Source of the DNA: an uncultured Sphingomonadales bacterium
GTDB taxonomy: Bacteria; Pseudomonadota; Alphaproteobacteria; Sphingomonadales; Sphingomonadaceae
Assembly: GCA_903911985.1 (NCBI GenBank)
Contig: CAIWFP010000483.1
Coordinates: 1 to 7,438 of the forward strand
Direction of reading: 5' to 3'
DNA: 7,438 bases
Positions 5,799 to 7,438 of the stretch are shown piece after piece (within the stretch, counting starts at the first letter, position 1; the number at the start of each line of letters is the position of its first letter). The notes beneath the pieces were generated by a model. That model saw only the letters and a program-made list of their open reading frames with translations. It ran no database searches and was not told the DNA's origin. The position numbers were made by a program, and so were the translations under genes.

Positions 5799-5831
5799 AT
5801 CGGCGCCACATCGGCGCCACTGGGGCGCCAC
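5799..5831. repeat. Three tandem 11-bp repeats upstream of serS
   Basis: ATCGGCGCCAC occurs twice head to tail (5799-5809, 5810-5820), followed by a diverged third copy TGGGGCGCCAC (5821-5831). Each contains the palindrome GGCGCC or its relative GGGCGCC. The 11-bp period is about one helical turn, so all copies face the same side of DNA. The array ends 36 bp before the candidate -35 of serS. Confidence 0.75.
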
Positions 5832-5867
5832 GGGGGCAAATTCCGCCGCTGTGGATGCAGCCCGCGC

Positions 5868-5896
5868 TTGACCGGGCGCGGCGGGGCCAATACCGC
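5868..5896 (+). promoter_or_regulatory. Candidate serS promoter
   Basis: TTGACC (5868-5873) matches five of six bases of the sigma-70 -35 element, as is typical of alphaproteobacterial housekeeping promoters. A 17-bp spacer leads to TACCGC (5891-5896), a poor -10. Transcription would begin at about 5902-5904, immediately before the ATG at 5905. Confidence 0.42.
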
Positions 5897-5904
5897 GCAT
5901 CCCC

Positions 5905-7200
5905 ATGCACGACATCAAATTCATCCGCGACAATCCGGAAGCCTTCGACGCTGGGCTGGCGAAGCGTGGGCTGGAGAGCGGCAGCGCCGATATCCTCAGC
6001 GCGGACGCCCAGTGCCGCGCCCTCGGCAATGAGGCGCAGACCCTGCAGGCCAGCCTGAACGAGGCCTCGAAGAAGATCGGGCAGGCCAAGGCCGCCAAGG
6101 ACGAGGCGCTGGCCGCGCAAGTGATGCAACAGGTCGCTGATATCAAGCAGACCTTGCCACAGCTTTCCGCGCAGGCCGACGAGGCCAAAGCCGCGCTGGA
6201 CGCGACGCTGGCCGCCATCCCCAACCTGCCCGCAAGCGATGTGCCCGAGGGCGCGGACGAGGCCGGGAATGTCGAGCAAAAACGCTGGGGCACCATTCCG
6301 GCATTTGACTTCCAGCCTGCCGAACACTTCGACATCGGCGCGCCGCTGGGATTGGATTTCGAGAGCGCGCAGGCCGTCTCCGGCGCCCGCTTCGTCTACC
6401 TGCGCGGCCAAATCGCCCGGCTGAACCGCGCGCTGGGCCAGTTCATGCTGGATACCCACACCACCAAGTTCGGCTTCGAGGAAGTCGCGCCGCCCCTGCT
6501 GGTGCGCGACGAGGCGGTGTTCGGCACCGCGCAGTTGCCGAAGTTTGCCGAGGATTTGTTCCAGACGACCGATGGCCGCTGGCTCATCCCCACCGCCGAG
6601 GTCTCGCTCACCAACCTGGTCCGCGAAAAAATCCTCGCCGAGGCCGAACTTCCCTTACGCTTCACCGCCCTCACCCCATGCTTCCGCAGCGAGGCGGGGG
6701 CGGCGGGCAAGGATACGCGCGGCCTCATCCGCCAGCATCAGTTCGACAAGGTGGAGATGGTCTCCATCACCACGCCCGAGCAGAGCGAAGCCGAACACGA
6801 GCGGATGACCGCCGCCGCCGAACACATCCTCGAAGCCCTCGGCCTGCCCTACCGCCGCATGCTGCTCTGCGCGGGCGACATGGGCTTTTCCGCCACCAAA
6901 ACCTTCGATCTGGAGGTTTGGCTGCCCGGCCAGAACACCTATCGCGAGATAAGCTCGGTCTCCAACTGTGGCGATTTTCAGGCGCGCCGCATGAAGGCCG
7001 CCTATCGCCCGGCCCCCATAGATAAAAAAATCCAGCAGAAGGGCACGCGGCCCCTGCACACGCTCAATGGTTCCGGCCTTGCCGTGGGCCGCACGCTGGT
7101 CGCCGTGCTGGAAAACTGGCAGCGCGCCGATGGCAGCGTCGAGGTTCCCTCCGCGCTGCGCCCATGGATGGGCGGTATCGAGGCGCTAACCCCAGCTTAA
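5905..7200 (+). CDS. serS: Serine--tRNA ligase (seryl-tRNA synthetase)
   Basis: Class II aminoacyl-tRNA synthetase that charges tRNA-Ser, and tRNA-Sec where present, with serine in the cytoplasm. The 431-residue protein is a normal bacterial length. The N-terminal MHDIKFIRDNPEAF leads into the long antiparallel coiled coil (about 28-105) that contacts the tRNA long variable arm. The catalytic domain follows with the motif 1 region (about 162-197), the serine-pocket TAEVSLTN (230-237), motif 2 FRSEAGAAGKDTRG (260-273), the EISSVSNCGDFQARR segment (348-362) and motif 3 LNGSGLAVGRTLVAVLEN (387-404). All expected key residues appear present, so the enzyme should be active. There is no recognisable Shine-Dalgarno sequence before the ATG; a close upstream promoter may explain this. 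surE follows 33 bp downstream on the same strand. Confidence 0.98.
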   Translation: MHDIKFIRDNPEAFDAGLAKRGLESGSADILSADAQCRALGNEAQTLQASLNEASKKIGQAKAAKDEALAAQVMQQVADIKQTLPQLSAQADEAKAALDATLAAIPNLPASDVPEGADEAGNVEQKRWGTIPAFDFQPAEHFDIGAPLGLDFESAQAVSGARFVYLRGQIARLNRALGQFMLDTHTTKFGFEEVAPPLLVRDEAVFGTAQLPKFAEDLFQTTDGRWLIPTAEVSLTNLVREKILAEAELPLRFTALTPCFRSEAGAAGKDTRGLIRQHQFDKVEMVSITTPEQSEAEHERMTAAAEHILEALGLPYRRMLLCAGDMGFSATKTFDLEVWLPGQNTYREISSVSNCGDFQARRMKAAYRPAPIDKKIQQKGTRPLHTLNGSGLAVGRTLVAVLENWQRADGSVEVPSALRPWMGGIEALTPA

Positions 7201-7233
7201 CAGCCCCTTCCCGCCTACCCGAAAGTGGCCCCA

Positions 7234-7438
7234 ATGCGCATCCTGCTCACCAATGACGATGGCATCAACGCCGCAGGGCTGGTCGTGCTGGAGGCGATCG
7301 CGGCGCAGCTGTCCGATGATGTCTGGGTCTGCGCCCCGGCGGAGGAGCAGTCGGGCGCGGGCCACTCGCTCACCCTCACCCGCCCGGTGCGCTTGCGCCA
7401 GCTCCACGGCGCGTTCAGTGCGCTCGGTGATGTCGAGC
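7234..7438 (+). CDS. surE: 5'/3'-nucleotidase SurE, N-terminal part (cut by window edge)
   Basis: Metal-dependent nucleoside 5'-/3'-monophosphate phosphatase associated with stationary-phase and stress survival. Only the first 68 residues are inside the window, of a usual ~250. MRILLTNDDG (1-10) contains the metal-binding Asp8 and Asp9, and EEQSGAGHSLTLTRPVRL (37-54) carries the conserved Ser40 of the active site in the EQSGAGHSLT form typical of alphaproteobacteria. The ATG lies 33 bp after the serS stop with no clear intervening terminator, so cotranscription with serS is likely. No strong ribosome site is visible (GAAAG about 8 nt before the ATG). In related genomes this gene is commonly followed by a protein-L-isoaspartate methyltransferase gene, which would lie outside this window. 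Confidence 0.95.
   Translation, partial: MRILLTNDDGINAAGLVVLEAIAAQLSDDVWVCAPAEEQSGAGHSLTLTRPVRLRQLHGAFSALGDVE

Noticed and set aside
5527..6459. 310-codon minus-strand open frame across the LysR 3' end and serS 5' end
   Set aside because: It crosses two well-supported genes on the other strand and shows no domain.

Overview
The window is GC-rich chromosomal DNA (roughly two-thirds G+C) from what looks like an alphaproteobacterium, most likely a sphingomonad. This rests on codon use, the close similarity of the valine-catabolism proteins to alphaproteobacterial forms, the serS-surE adjacency and an alphaproteobacterial-style SurE N-terminus. The lineage is inferred from pattern recognition, not from a search. 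I see no insertion sequence, CRISPR array, tRNA, rRNA, phage gene or attachment site.

Region 1 (1-2948, minus strand) is a tightly packed three-gene operon, transcribed leftwards and leaving the window: an isobutyryl-CoA-dehydrogenase-like acyl-CoA dehydrogenase, a 3-hydroxyisobutyryl-CoA hydrolase and an enoyl-CoA hydratase cut by the left edge. Both gene junctions are 4-nt ATGA stop/start overlaps, so the three proteins are probably translationally coupled. Together they cover isobutyryl-CoA to methacrylyl-CoA to 3-hydroxyisobutyryl-CoA to free 3-hydroxyisobutyrate, the middle of valine degradation. The next enzyme, 3-hydroxyisobutyrate dehydrogenase, would be expected just beyond the left edge.

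Region 2 (2949-3218) is a 270-bp intergenic stretch rich in symmetry: a 12-bp direct repeat pair just upstream of the operon, a 41-bp near-perfect palindrome, and further inverted repeats towards the end of the next gene.

Region 3 (3219-5760) holds a CoA-acylating-type aldehyde dehydrogenase (minus strand, EutE/SauS-like, substrate unknown) and a divergent LysR-family regulator (plus strand). The 235 bp between them carry a stem-loop on the dehydrogenase side and two palindromes next to the regulator start. This is the classic layout of a LysR regulator controlling its divergent neighbour.

Region 4 (5761-7438, plus strand) is housekeeping: seryl-tRNA synthetase, then the beginning of SurE, 33 bp downstream and probably cotranscribed. 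The 144-bp gap before serS contains three tandem 11-bp repeats and a promoter-like sequence so close to the ATG that the mRNA may be nearly leaderless.

No clearly new multi-gene system is visible. The most interesting items are the uncharacterised aldehyde dehydrogenase/LysR pair, a repeat-encoded Gly-rich insert in the hydrolase, and the palindromes of the intergenic regions.
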